64,000 nt of DNA from Streptomyces kanamyceticus. GTDB lineage: Bacteria; Actinomycetota; Actinomycetes; Streptomycetales; Streptomycetaceae. Location of the stretch: positions 1,798,001 through 1,862,000 of the forward strand of contig NZ_CP023699.1 of the NCBI RefSeq assembly GCF_008704495.1. Direction: 5' to 3'. This document shows positions 1 to 8,700 of this stretch, piece after piece. The notes under the pieces are model-generated. The model saw only the letters and a list, made by a program, of their open reading frames with translations, was not told where the DNA came from and made no database searches. The translations under genes and the position numbers were made by a program. Position 1 is the stretch's first letter. Each line of letters starts with the position of its first letter.

Positions 1-1675
1 CGCTGTCCTGGAGGATGTGGCCGATGCGCGCCGCCGGGTAGCCGGGGTCGACGGGGACGTACGCGCCACCGGATTTGAGGACGCCGAGGACGGCGGCGAG
101 CATCCGCGGGCCGCGTTCCATCAGCACGGCGACACGGTCGTCACGGCCCACCCGGCGCGCGCGCAGCGACCGGGCCACTTGGTTGGCGAGGGCGTCGAGT
201 TCGGCGTAGCGGATGGTCTCCTGCTCGTCGTCGCCGAGCACCGCGGTCCGGTCGGGGAAGCGGGCCGCCCGTTCCTCGAACAGGGCGTGCAGGGTCGTGT
301 CGTCGGCGAACGGGACGCGGGGGCCGCGGGCGAAGCGCTGGAGGGTCTCCTGCTCGCGCGCGGAGAGCATGTACAGCTCGCCCGCGGGCAGTTCGGGCTT
401 GTCGAGCCCGTGCGCGATCAGCGACGTCAGATGTTCCACGAGCGAGGTGACGGTCAGGTCGTCGTCGAACACGTCGGTGGCGTAGCGCACTTCGATCCGC
501 AGGTCCGAGCTGCCCCTGGCGCCGACGACGGCGACCGCGAGCGCCTCCTGCTCGTGCGGCGGCGCCGTGAACGACACGCCGCCGCGCACCACGCCGTCCA
601 GGGGCAGCGGGTTGCGCAGCGTCAGATAGGAGAGGGTGACGTCGAAGAGCCTGCGCTCCCTGGACCCGTCGGCGGGCAGCTCCCGCAGCAGGTCCCCGAT
701 CGGCAGCCGTTGGTGCTGCTGGAGGTCGCCCACCGATTCCTGGAGGTCGGTGGCGATGCCCGCGAGCGGCTTCCCCTCGGGCACCTCGATGCGCAGCGGC
801 AGGGTGTTGGCGTACTGCGCGACGGCTGTCAGCTCGGCCCGGGTGCGCCGGTTGAGCAGGGGTACGCCGATCACGGCCTGGGTGGTCCGGTGCACGCGGG
901 CGAGCCAGGTGCCGAGCGCGGCGGCGACGTACGCGAAGGGGGTGCTGCCGCTCTCCTTGATGCTCTCGACGACGGCGCCGGGCAGCGTGAAGGTGTGCAG
1001 CCCGAAGGAGGAGCCGGTGTCCTGGACGCGCCGGGGGAAGAAGTTCGGCTCCATCAGGGCCAGTTCACCGCGGTGGTAGGCGCGGTCGTCCGCGTACTCC
1101 TGGGCGGCGAAGTAGGCGTCGCGGCCGGTGACGGCGGCCAGCACGGACGGCGCGGGGCCGCGGTCGCGCGGCTCCTGTCCCCGGGCGCGGCGCGCGTAGT
1201 CCTCCATCAGCTCGGTGTGCAGGACCTCCGCGCCGCGCCCGTCGAGCAGCAGGTGGTGGCCCTTCAGGAAGAGCTGGACCGCGTCGTCGCCCTCGCGCAG
1301 CAGCGTCGCCCGGAAGAGCCGCCGGTCACGCAGGTCGAAGGGGGTGGCCATGGTCCTCTCGCGCCAGGCCCGGCAGGCCGCCTCCGGATCGGGTTCCGCG
1401 GAGAGGTCGACGAGGTCGACGACGGGTTCGCCGTCGTCCCTGAGGGTGTCGGCGAGCCACTGGCACGGCACCCCTTCGGCGTCGTCGAAGCGGAGCCGGA
1501 AGGTGTCGTGGCGCTCCAAGACGCGCGTGAAGCACGCGCGCAGGAGCTCCCCGTCGACGGCACCGGTGAACCGCTCGTAGACGGCACCGTTGAACTGCGG
1601 GCTGCCGGGTGCCCGGGATTCCGCGAACCAGATGTCTCGCTGGTACGGCGACAGCTGAACTTTGTCGGTACTGAT
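1..1675 (-). CDS. NRPS, N-terminal condensation (C) plus start of adenylation (A) domain; partial at left edge
   Basis: Nonribosomal peptide synthetase entering the window from the right and leaving it at base 1. The visible 550 or so residues begin with a C domain (opening QLSPYQRDIWFAE) that has an intact HHxxxDG motif (GHHLLLDGRG, about nt 1238-1258). An A domain follows, with its A2 core LKSGGAYVPVDPGYP near nt 50-95; the substrate code lies off the edge. An N-terminal C domain suggests it accepts an acyl or aryl group from a carrier protein or another NRPS. There is no ATG, GTG or TTG in frame between the upstream stop (near 1800) and the C domain. The start given (ATC at 1675) is a placeholder; CTG at 1753, overlapping the stop of the upstream desaturase, or CTG at 1654 are alternatives. 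It lies immediately downstream of the desaturase and is probably translationally coupled. Confidence 0.85.
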   Translation of the reverse strand, partial: MSTDKVQLSPYQRDIWFAESRAPGSPQFNGAVYERFTGAVDGELLRACFTRVLERHDTFRLRFDDAEGVPCQWLADTLRDDGEPVVDLVDLSAEPDPEAACRAWRERTMATPFDLRDRRLFRATLLREGDDAVQLFLKGHHLLLDGRGAEVLHTELMEDYARRARGQEPRDRGPAPSVLAAVTGRDAYFAAQEYADDRAYHRGELALMEPNFFPRRVQDTGSSFGLHTFTLPGAVVESIKESGSTPFAYVAAALGTWLARVHRTTQAVIGVPLLNRRTRAELTAVAQYANTLPLRIEVPEGKPLAGIATDLQESVGDLQQHQRLPIGDLLRELPADGSRERRLFDVTLSYLTLRNPLPLDGVVRGGVSFTAPPHEQEALAVAVVGARGSSDLRIEVRYATDVFDDDLTVTSLVEHLTSLIAHGLDKPELPAGELYMLSAREQETLQRFARGPRVPFADDTTLHALFEERAARFPDRTAVLGDDEQETIRYAELDALANQVARSLRARRVGRDDRVAVLMERGPRMLAAVLGVLKSGGAYVPVDPGYPAARIGHILQDS

Positions 1676-1749
1676 GAGCTTGTCCTGTTCTTGAGTAGGG
1701 CCGTTACGGAGCGGGTGGGGGATCGGGGATGGGGATGCAGGGTCGGGGA

Positions 1750-2724
1750 TCAGGAGGCCATGGCGGCCGCCCGCTTGGCTCGGGACGCCCGGACGCCCTC
1801 ACGCCGGTCGGTGAAGGAGGTGGCCTGGGTGTCCAGCTTCGACAGGAATCCCGCGAGCTCCTCGCGGGCCGCCTCGCCCGCGGGGCCGAGCCCGTCGCGC
1901 TCGAAGACGCGCAGCTTGCGCAGGATCGGCATGACCACGTTGTCGTGGTGCAGCCGCAGGTCGTAGATGCCCGCGAGGGCGATCTCCGCGGACTTGCGCC
2001 CGAAGTCCTTGATCGTCGAACCGGGCATCTCGAACCCGATCACGACGTCCCTGACCACCTCCATGGCGGTGTCGGGGGACAGCTCGAAGGCGGCCTCGAC
2101 GAGGTTGCGGTAGAAGACCATGTGGAGGTTCTCGTCGGCCGCGATCCGCGCGAGCAGGGCGTCACAGACCGGGTCGGTACTGACCAGACCGGTGTTGCGG
2201 TGCGAGATGCGGGTGGCGAGCTCCTGGAAGGCGGCGTACGCGATCGCGTGCACGGCGCTGAAGTTGTCGGGGCGGTCGTAGCCCCCCTCCATGTGCGCCA
2301 TCCTGGCCCGCTCCAGGGCGCGCGGGTCGACGGCCCGGGTGACCAGGAGGTAGTCGCGCAGCGCGGTGCCGTGCCTGGCCTCCTCCGCCGTCCAGCGGTT
2401 GACCCAGGTGCCCCAGGCCCCGTCCTTGCCGAACTCGGCCACCGCGAAGTGGTAGCCGGGCAGGTTGTCCTCGGTCAGCAGGTTCACCACGAGCGAGGTG
2501 CGGGCGACCTCGGGGAGCGTCGCCTCGGTGGGCTCCCAGGCCGCGCCGCCGAGCGGGCCCTCGAAGTCGCGGCCCTCGCTCCAGGGGACGTACTCGTGCG
2601 GGAACCACTCCTTGGCGACCCCGTGATGACGGTGGAGGTTCTCCTCCACCACCGGCTGCAGCTCGGCCAGGAGGGAGTGCTCCGCGCGCGCGGCGCCTCG
2701 GTCGGACCGGTCGATGGGTGGCAT
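1750..2724 (-). CDS. acyl-ACP desaturase (soluble diiron, DesA type)
   Basis: Soluble ferritin-like desaturase of 324 residues, the normal length for actinobacterial DesA proteins. Both diiron motifs are present: EEARHG and DENLH, with accompanying Glu residues in LLTEDNLPGYH and FQELATRISH. The family inserts a double bond into an acyl chain held on an ACP, using O2 and reduced ferredoxin. The ATG at 2724 is preceded by a purine-rich GAAGAGAGAG stretch. It sits between the MFS exporter (80 bp upstream) and the NRPS (overlapping or adjacent). It therefore probably tailors the acyl group loaded by this cluster rather than housekeeping membrane lipids. That role is inference from position. Confidence 0.88.
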   Translation of the reverse strand: MPPIDRSDRGAARAEHSLLAELQPVVEENLHRHHGVAKEWFPHEYVPWSEGRDFEGPLGGAAWEPTEATLPEVARTSLVVNLLTEDNLPGYHFAVAEFGKDGAWGTWVNRWTAEEARHGTALRDYLLVTRAVDPRALERARMAHMEGGYDRPDNFSAVHAIAYAAFQELATRISHRNTGLVSTDPVCDALLARIAADENLHMVFYRNLVEAAFELSPDTAMEVVRDVVIGFEMPGSTIKDFGRKSAEIALAGIYDLRLHHDNVVMPILRKLRVFERDGLGPAGEAAREELAGFLSKLDTQATSFTDRREGVRASRAKRAAAMAS

Positions 2725-2804
2725 TTCGCTCTCTCTTCGCGTGGTGGTCGAGGTGCGGGGCGGGGTGACCGGTCCGGCCGGACCGGTCACCCGTACCTGC
2801 GGTG

Positions 2805-4247
2805 CTACCGCGTACGTGAGCGGATCCAGGGAGTCGCCGCCGCGGCCGCGACGGAGCCGATGGCGCAGGCGAGGAACACCTGCAAGTACCCGGTGTCGTC
2901 GAGGACGTTGTGGCGTTCGAGGATCGCGGCGAGCGCCGCGATGCCGAGCGCGCCGCCGATCTGACGTGTCGTCATCAGCAGCCCGGTGCCGGACGCGAAG
3001 CGCTGGGGCTCGAGCGCGGCGGTGGCGGCGTTGGAGATGGCGGTCAGCGCGGCGCCGATGCCGAGGCCGCCCAGGATGCCGATGGGCAACCAGACGGCGA
3101 CGTACTGCCGTTCGGTGCCCAGCAGCAGGTACATCGCGGCGCAGGTGGCGCCGAAGAGCACGGATCCCCCGGCCACCGCGGCCCACTGCTTGCTCGGGCC
3201 GACCCTGCGGCCCACCACGATCGCGCCGAGCGCGGCGCTGAAGGCACCCGGCGTGACCGCGAGGCCCGCCTTCAGCTCGGAGTAGCCCCAGATGGCGTTG
3301 AGGAAGAGGAGCGAGCTGAGCAGGTAGGAGTACATGGCCGCGCCGAAGAGCAGCGAGGAGACGTTGGTGGCGGCGAAGGTGCGGTTGCGCCACAGGTCGA
3401 GCTCGATGGCGGGCGCGCTCTGCCGCTTGGAGAGCAGCAGCGCGGCGAGGACGAGCACGAAGCCGCCGACGATCAGCGCGAGGACCGAGCCGCTGCCCCA
3501 GCCCCACTCCGTGCCCTGCGTCACGCCGAACACGACGCCGCCGATGCCCAGGGCGAGGGCCAGGGTGCCGACCGGGTCGGGCAGCTTGCGGCCGCTCGGC
3601 GTGTCACCGACGAGGCGCGCGGAGATCGCCACGATGGCGAGGCCGATCGGCAGGTTGATCAGGAAGACGCTGCGCCAGCCCCACACGTCGACGAGGAGCC
3701 CGCCGAGGCTCGGCCCGACGGCCGCGGCCATGGAGCCGACCGCGCCCCAGACGCCGACGGCGACCTGACGGCGGGCGGGCGGGGTGTGCTGGAGGACGAG
3801 GCCGAGCGCGGAGGGGATCATGCCCGCCGCGCCGACGCCCTGCAGCGCACGGGCCCCGACGAGCATCGGCACTCCGGTGGCGAAACCGCTCAGCACCGAG
3901 GCGACGGTGAACAGGACCGTCGACCAGAGGAACAGCTGCTTGCGCCCGATCACGTCGGCGACGCGGCCCGCGACCGCGAGCAGCGCGGCGAACACGACGG
4001 TGTACGCCGTGACGACCCAGGTCAGCTGGGACAGCGAGGCGTCGGTGAAGTCGCCGCGCAGGTCGGAGAAGGCGATGTTGACGACCGTGGTGTCGAGCAC
4101 GGCGAGGAAGGTGGCCCCGGACGCGACGAACAGCGCGAGCTTGGCAGCCGTCGACGAGCCCGCCGGGCTCTGGTGCGCCTGCTCTTCGCCCACACCTGCG
4201 ACGTCCCTCGGACCCGCTCCTGGCGAGGGAGGTGAACTGGTGGTCAT
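2805..4247 (-). CDS. MFS drug exporter, 14-TMS (DHA2/EmrB-QacA type)
   Basis: Multidrug transporter of 480 residues with many hydrophobic segments. It carries motif A-like GRVADVIGRKQLF after the second segment and motif C-like GAVGSMAAAVGPSLGG, the antiporter signature of proton-driven drug exporters. The length and an early LDTTVVNIAF motif match the 14-helix DHA2 subfamily. The ATG at 4247 was chosen because AAGGGA lies about 10 bp before it; an upstream ATG would have no such site. A promoter with a TetR-type operator lies directly upstream (4300-4319), so exporter, desaturase and NRPS may form a separately regulated transcript. The likely role is export of, and self-resistance to, the cluster product. 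Confidence 0.9.
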   Translation of the reverse strand: MTTSSPPSPGAGPRDVAGVGEEQAHQSPAGSSTAAKLALFVASGATFLAVLDTTVVNIAFSDLRGDFTDASLSQLTWVVTAYTVVFAALLAVAGRVADVIGRKQLFLWSTVLFTVASVLSGFATGVPMLVGARALQGVGAAGMIPSALGLVLQHTPPARRQVAVGVWGAVGSMAAAVGPSLGGLLVDVWGWRSVFLINLPIGLAIVAISARLVGDTPSGRKLPDPVGTLALALGIGGVVFGVTQGTEWGWGSGSVLALIVGGFVLVLAALLLSKRQSAPAIELDLWRNRTFAATNVSSLLFGAAMYSYLLSSLLFLNAIWGYSELKAGLAVTPGAFSAALGAIVVGRRVGPSKQWAAVAGGSVLFGATCAAMYLLLGTERQYVAVWLPIGILGGLGIGAALTAISNAATAALEPQRFASGTGLLMTTRQIGGALGIAALAAILERHNVLDDTGYLQVFLACAIGSVAAAAATPWIRSRTR

Positions 4248-4299
4248 GGGTGGTGTTCCCTTCGTGGTCGGTACCGCAGCCGGCATCGGATGCCAGATA

Positions 4300-4319
4300 A
4301 AACTAAACGACCGGTCGTT
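4300..4319 (-). promoter_or_regulatory. Operator/promoter of the MFS-desaturase-NRPS transcript
   Basis: Contains ACTAAACGACCGGTCGTT, whose inner 14 bp (4306-4319, AACGACCGGTCGTT) are a perfect palindrome. Read on the minus strand, the 11-bp core (4308-4318) is followed after 2 bp by TAGTTT (4305-4300), a plausible -10. The same element with the same spacing precedes hmo (18644-18660), and a mirrored version precedes the TIGR03086 gene (21836-21852). Confidence 0.6.
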
Positions 4320-4360
4320 CTTTTAAAAGGGAGGACCGGCTCGGGCCGCGGTCGACCGGA

Positions 4361-5206
4361 CTAACGAGCGATGAACTCCATGGCCGATTCGACGATCTCC
4401 GGCTCGCCGAGGATCTTGCGGTGTCCGAGCCCCGCGGTGATCACCAGCTCCGCCCGTTCCCCGTACGCCTCCTTCAGCGCGTGCGCCTGTGCCACCGGCA
4501 CCATGTCGTCGTCCGTGTCATGGATGATCCGCATCGGTACGTCGATCTCCTCCGGTCCGCGCGTGGCGTCGAACAGCGCCCAGGGGTCGGTGACTTCGGC
4601 GAAGAGCCGGTGCTCGATGCGGTCGCGCAGGTCCTCGCGCAGGCCCCGCCGCAGCCCCAGGATCCGGGCGAACTCGTCGGGGAAGTGCCCGAAGTCCTTC
4701 ACCGCCGCCACGGTGACCAGGCGCCCGGCCCGCACGTCGCCGCGGAGCGCGAGGAGGATGCTGGTGGCACCGAGGGAGTGCGCGACGACCGAGTGGAACG
4801 CGCCGTAGCGCCGCTGGAGCCCGCCGATGATCTCGCGGTACTCAAGGATCGTCGTGGACTTGCCGCCCGAACTCCCGTGTCCCGGGGCGTCGAAGGAGAT
4901 CGGCGTCAGACCGAGCGCCTCCAGGTGCGGCACGAAGGCGGCGTACCGCGAGGCCCTGGACTGCCAGCCGTGCAGCATCAGGACGGGGCGCTCGCCGGTT
5001 CCCCAGCGGTACACCCGCACCTGCTTGCCGTTGACGGACAGCTCCTCGGTGACGGCGCGCTCGTGGGCGGCGCGCTCGGCGGGCAGCACCTTGCCGCGCC
5101 GCACCGGACGACAGAAGAGACCGAAGGCGAGCCGCCCCGCGAGGGCGGGGGCGGGCCGCGCCACCGCGTTCAACAGCCCACCGACGAACAACTCCACGCG
5201 GCTCAT
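4361..5206 (-). CDS. alpha/beta hydrolase
   Basis: Alpha/beta-hydrolase of 281 residues. Visible features are an oxyanion-hole region LMLHGWQSRASRY, a nucleophile elbow VVAHSLGATS (Ser), the acidic region HDTDDDMVPV and the terminal histidine region ITAGLGHRKILG, so the catalytic triad is complete. The ATG at 5206 overlaps the stop of the upstream lyase gene by 4 bp (ATGA), supporting both the start and co-transcription. It is the last gene before the MFS promoter. It could act as an editing thioesterase, releasing esterase or amide hydrolase for the pathway; the sequence does not decide. Confidence 0.8.
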   Translation of the reverse strand: MSRVELFVGGLLNAVARPAPALAGRLAFGLFCRPVRRGKVLPAERAAHERAVTEELSVNGKQVRVYRWGTGERPVLMLHGWQSRASRYAAFVPHLEALGLTPISFDAPGHGSSGGKSTTILEYREIIGGLQRRYGAFHSVVAHSLGATSILLALRGDVRAGRLVTVAAVKDFGHFPDEFARILGLRRGLREDLRDRIEHRLFAEVTDPWALFDATRGPEEIDVPMRIIHDTDDDMVPVAQAHALKEAYGERAELVITAGLGHRKILGEPEIVESAMEFIAR

Positions 5207-6642
5207 GCGCCCCGCTCCCCCTGCACGAAACCAGCAGCCCGCACCGGATGCCGCCGCAGGGCCTCGTGCGTCAGCTCGGCCGCCGCGCCCGTGTATCCGG
5301 CCGGGTCCAGGAGCTCCGCGAGGGCTCGCGGGTCGAAGCGGTCGGTGATCCGCGGATCCCCGGCAAGCACCGTCGCCAGCGGGCGGCCCGAGGTCGCGGA
5401 CTCCCGTGCGGCCCGGCTCATGACCTCCTTCGCCGCGGCCTTTCCGAGAGCGGGCGCGAGTACCGCCGCGAGCCGCTCCGAGACGATCAGGCCGCCGGTG
5501 AGGCCCAGGTTCTCCCGCATCCGCGCGGGCCGCACCTCCAGGCCCGCCACCAGCTCGCGCGCGGTGTGCGCGGCGCCTCCCGCCAGGCGCAGGCACTCGC
5601 GCAACGGCTGCCACTCGGCGTGCCAGGCACCGGCCGAGCGCTCGTCCTCCGACAGCAAGGTCTGCGTCAACACACTGGCGTAGGCGGGCACTTGGAGAGC
5701 CGCCGAGCGGATCAGTGTGGCCAGTGCGGGGTTCCGCTTCTGCGGCATCGCCGACGAGACGCCCCGGCCTGCCGCGGCGGGCTCGGCCACCTCGGCGACC
5801 TCCGTACGGGCCAGGGACTGCACGTCCACCGCGATCTTCCCCAGCACCCCGGTGGTCAGGGCGAGTTCGGCGGCGAGGGCGGCGATCGGCAGCCGGTTGC
5901 TGTGCCAGGGCAGCGCCGGGGCGCTCAGGCCCGTCTCCGCGGCGAACCGGTCGGTCAGCCGCCGCGCGTAGCCGTCCGTGGGCGCCCCGCCGCTGTGCAG
6001 CTTCTCGTACTCGACGTAGCCCGCCAACGTTCCTGCCGCGCCGCCCAGTTGGACGACCAGGCCATCCTCCCGCAGCACCCGCAGCCGGTCCGCCGCCGCG
6101 CCCACCGCGGTCAGCCAGCCCGCCGCCTTGAGGCCGAACGTCGTCGGCACCGCGTGCAGCGCGAGCGTGCGCCCCGCCATCAGCGCGTCCGCGTGCTCCT
6201 CGGCAAGCGCCCGCAGCGAGCCCGTGATGTGCTCCAGGTCCGCCGCCAGGATCGCGAGGGTGCGCCCGGCGACCAGCATCAGCGCGGTGTCGAAGATGTC
6301 CTGGCTGGTGGAGCCGCGGTGCACGTAGTCGGCGGCCGCCGGGTCCTTGTCGGCCACCAGGCGCGTGAACGCCTGCACCAGGGCGACCACCGGGTTGGCC
6401 GCGCCCCTGCTGAGCACGGCGAGTTCGCGCAGGTCCAGGAGTTCGGCGCGGGCCAGCGCGGTGATGCTCTCGGCCGCCTGCGCGGGCACGTTGCCGAGGG
6501 CGGCCTGGGCCCGGACGAGGGCCGCCTCGGCGTCGAGCATCGCCTGCAGCCAGGCGCCGTCGGACGTCGCGGCCTCGGCGGGCGTACCCGCGCGGACCGG
6601 GCTGAGCAGCCCGGCGTCGAGGGAGGGAAGGGTGCTGGTCAC
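5203..6642 (-). CDS. creD: CreD-type nitrosuccinate lyase (fumarase/aspartase superfamily)
   Basis: Protein of 479 residues in the adenylosuccinate lyase / 3-carboxymuconate cycloisomerase superfamily. The signature loop SSAMPQKRNPA is present (about residue 280), as is the upstream motif HRGSTSQDIFDTAL. Followed by a CreE-like flavoenzyme in the same operon, it is best read as nitrosuccinate lyase, which splits nitrosuccinate into fumarate and nitrite as in cremeomycin and fosfazinomycin biosynthesis. Function is inferred from the pair, since sequence alone could also fit a cycloisomerase. The GTG start overlaps the upstream stop by GTGA, giving translational coupling that suits a toxic product and an unstable intermediate. 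Confidence 0.78.
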   Translation of the reverse strand: MTSTLPSLDAGLLSPVRAGTPAEAATSDGAWLQAMLDAEAALVRAQAALGNVPAQAAESITALARAELLDLRELAVLSRGAANPVVALVQAFTRLVADKDPAAADYVHRGSTSQDIFDTALMLVAGRTLAILAADLEHITGSLRALAEEHADALMAGRTLALHAVPTTFGLKAAGWLTAVGAAADRLRVLREDGLVVQLGGAAGTLAGYVEYEKLHSGGAPTDGYARRLTDRFAAETGLSAPALPWHSNRLPIAALAAELALTTGVLGKIAVDVQSLARTEVAEVAEPAAAGRGVSSAMPQKRNPALATLIRSAALQVPAYASVLTQTLLSEDERSAGAWHAEWQPLRECLRLAGGAAHTARELVAGLEVRPARMRENLGLTGGLIVSERLAAVLAPALGKAAAKEVMSRAARESATSGRPLATVLAGDPRITDRFDPRALAELLDPAGYTGAAAELTHEALRRHPVRAAGFVQGERGA

Positions 6643-8636
6643 CTTGTCAGCTCTCCGATCATCTCGCTGTCCTGGCGGGCGCCCCCGCCCAGGCCGAGTA
6701 CGGCGAGGGCGATGGCGTCGGAGTCCTGCAGCGTCACCGAGTTCACGCCGGGCCTGATGCCCGCCGCGGTCGCCCAGTGCACGGACTCGGTGGGCACGCC
6801 GAAGGCGAAGCGCCGCGGATGCGCCCGGCCCGCCGCGTCGATCAGGTGGAACGGCGCGTCGGTGACGGCGAGTCCGCCCGTCTCGTACACGGAGCCGTCG
6901 GGGTCGGTCACCTCGTACGAGCGGCACTGCCGTTCCTGGAGGAGCCGCAGCAGCAGGGGATCGGCGGTGACCCGCAGGTCGATCTCCGGGAGGCGGGCCT
7001 CGATCAGGGTGGTCGCCCAGGTCAGCGAGTCCGGCACGGCGGCGGACTCGATGGTGAACGCCCGCGCGGAGTCGTCCGTCGCCGCCCGCACGTCGGGGCC
7101 GAGCACCCGCAGCACACCGGCCTCGATCAGGGCGATGGCCTCCTCGATGCGCCGGGCGGGCGGGCCGATGGAGAGGAACGCGTTCAGCGGCGTGTACCAG
7201 GCGTCCAGGTCCGCGCGGTGCGAACCGCCGGTCAGGCCGCCGTGGTCGATGACCAGCCGGAGTTCGTTGCGCAGATCGCGCAGGACGTCGAGCGCCGACT
7301 TGAGCGGCCCCGCCACGTTGCCCGCGCGGGCCGCCCTGAGGTCGTCGCGCAGGTGGTCCACGAGCCAGTCCGTGAACTCCTTCGGCGCGCCGAACTCCCG
7401 CCCCGCGTAAGGGCGGGCGACGCGGTCCCAGTCCCAGCGGTCCGCCGCGTCGATGCCGTACGCGTCCAGGATCTCCCGCTCCCGCGCACTGCCGGGAGCG
7501 GCCGCCAGGTAGCGGGTGCGCAGCAGTTCGGCGTCCAGGGGGCGGCCCTCGCCGGTGAGCAGGGCGGTGTAGTAGACCGTCTCGACCTCCTTGGAGACCA
7601 GCGGCCACAGCGTGCCGCGGAAGTCGATGCCGCCGTGCCGCCGGGACCGCTCGCACAGGTCCTTGATCACGTCGGGGGTCAGGACGGCGGGCTCGTGGCG
7701 GCCGTGCGCGCCCTTCTGGTTCTCGCCGCGCGAGTGGAAGGGAAGGCCCCGCCGGGATCCGGCGACCAGGCGCGGTTCGCGGCCCGAAGCGCGGTAGACG
7801 AGGCCGCCCCTGCCCCCTTCGCCGCGCGGTTCGAACCTGCCGCCCCTACCGAGCGTCAGGAGCGCCATGTAGTCGAAGAAGTTCAGGCCGAGCCCGAGCA
7901 GGGCGACCGTCTCGCCCGGCTGTACGGGCGAGAGGTCCACGTCGGCGGGGTTGGCGGGCACCACGTAGCCGAGGCCGTGCGCGTGCGCGAAGCCGCCGAG
8001 TTCGCGCTGGCGCGGTGAGCGGCGCACCGGCAGGTGGCCCTGGGCGAGGACGACGGCGTCGAGCCCCTCGATCAGCGTGCCGTCGTCGAGCAGGACGCTC
8101 TGGGCGCCGCCCTCGGCTCCGTCGGCGCCGTCGGCCGTGCCGGGCTCGTCGTCCAGGGCCACCGCACGGGCCTTGTGGACGACGGTGGTCAGCCGGTTCG
8201 GCGCCGTCTTCACGACCCGCTGGAAGACCCACTCCAGGTAGTGGCCGTAGAAGGCGCGCGAGGGGTAGGAGTCGGGGCCGAGCGCGCGGGCCTCGGCGAG
8301 GACGTGCTCGTCGTAGTGCCGGTCGTCCATCGGGCCGATGAGGATGAGGAAGCGTGCCCATTCGTACAGGCTCGGGCCCGGCGCGAGCTCTCCTTGGACC
8401 TCCACGCTTTCGTCGGTGAACATCGTGACCTGGGAGGCCACCGTGTTCATGAGGAGGTGTGCGGACTGGTCGCTACGCCACACCTGTCCGGCACCGGGCG
8501 GAAACGGGTCGACCACGTGCACGGTGATCACCGTCTCCGCCGGGGCCGACACGGCGTTCGCACACAGCCGTTCAAGGACCGAGAGCCCGCGGGGCCCGGC
8601 ACCGATGAGGCAGACGTCGAGCCGTCGGCTGGTCAT
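6639..8636 (-). CDS. creE: CreE-type flavin monooxygenase (aspartate to nitrosuccinate)
   Basis: FAD/NAD(P)-binding protein of 665 residues. A Rossmann motif GAGPRGLSVLERL lies at the N terminus, followed by VHVVDPFPPGAGQVWR and NTVASQVTMFTDE, and a second nucleotide-binding region VALLGLGLNFFDY. This size and motif set are those of the family including CreE and FzmM, which oxidise the amine of aspartate to nitrosuccinate. Next to a lyase of the CreD type it completes the nitrous-acid (aspartate-nitrosuccinate) pathway. The ATG at 8636 has GGAGAG 8 bp upstream; upstream in-frame ATGs lack this. The assignment rests on family resemblance recalled from memory plus gene pairing. Confidence 0.8.
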   Translation of the reverse strand: MTSRRLDVCLIGAGPRGLSVLERLCANAVSAPAETVITVHVVDPFPPGAGQVWRSDQSAHLLMNTVASQVTMFTDESVEVQGELAPGPSLYEWARFLILIGPMDDRHYDEHVLAEARALGPDSYPSRAFYGHYLEWVFQRVVKTAPNRLTTVVHKARAVALDDEPGTADGADGAEGGAQSVLLDDGTLIEGLDAVVLAQGHLPVRRSPRQRELGGFAHAHGLGYVVPANPADVDLSPVQPGETVALLGLGLNFFDYMALLTLGRGGRFEPRGEGGRGGLVYRASGREPRLVAGSRRGLPFHSRGENQKGAHGRHEPAVLTPDVIKDLCERSRRHGGIDFRGTLWPLVSKEVETVYYTALLTGEGRPLDAELLRTRYLAAAPGSAREREILDAYGIDAADRWDWDRVARPYAGREFGAPKEFTDWLVDHLRDDLRAARAGNVAGPLKSALDVLRDLRNELRLVIDHGGLTGGSHRADLDAWYTPLNAFLSIGPPARRIEEAIALIEAGVLRVLGPDVRAATDDSARAFTIESAAVPDSLTWATTLIEARLPEIDLRVTADPLLLRLLQERQCRSYEVTDPDGSVYETGGLAVTDAPFHLIDAAGRAHPRRFAFGVPTESVHWATAAGIRPGVNSVTLQDSDAIALAVLGLGGGARQDSEMIGELTR

Positions 8637-8700
8637 AGTCAGTCTCTCCACTGAATCGAAAGTCGTTGTGGCCATGCGGCGCGGTCCTGCGCAGGGACCC

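Noticed and set aside
17..3507. Long open frames on the plus strand across the NRPS and MFS genes, and a minus-strand frame fusing the desaturase to upstream sequence
   Set aside because: They are Gly/Arg/Pro/Val-rich shadows of genes with clear domains on the other strand or frame; the fused frame is only the desaturase with read-back into its leader and the exporter region.
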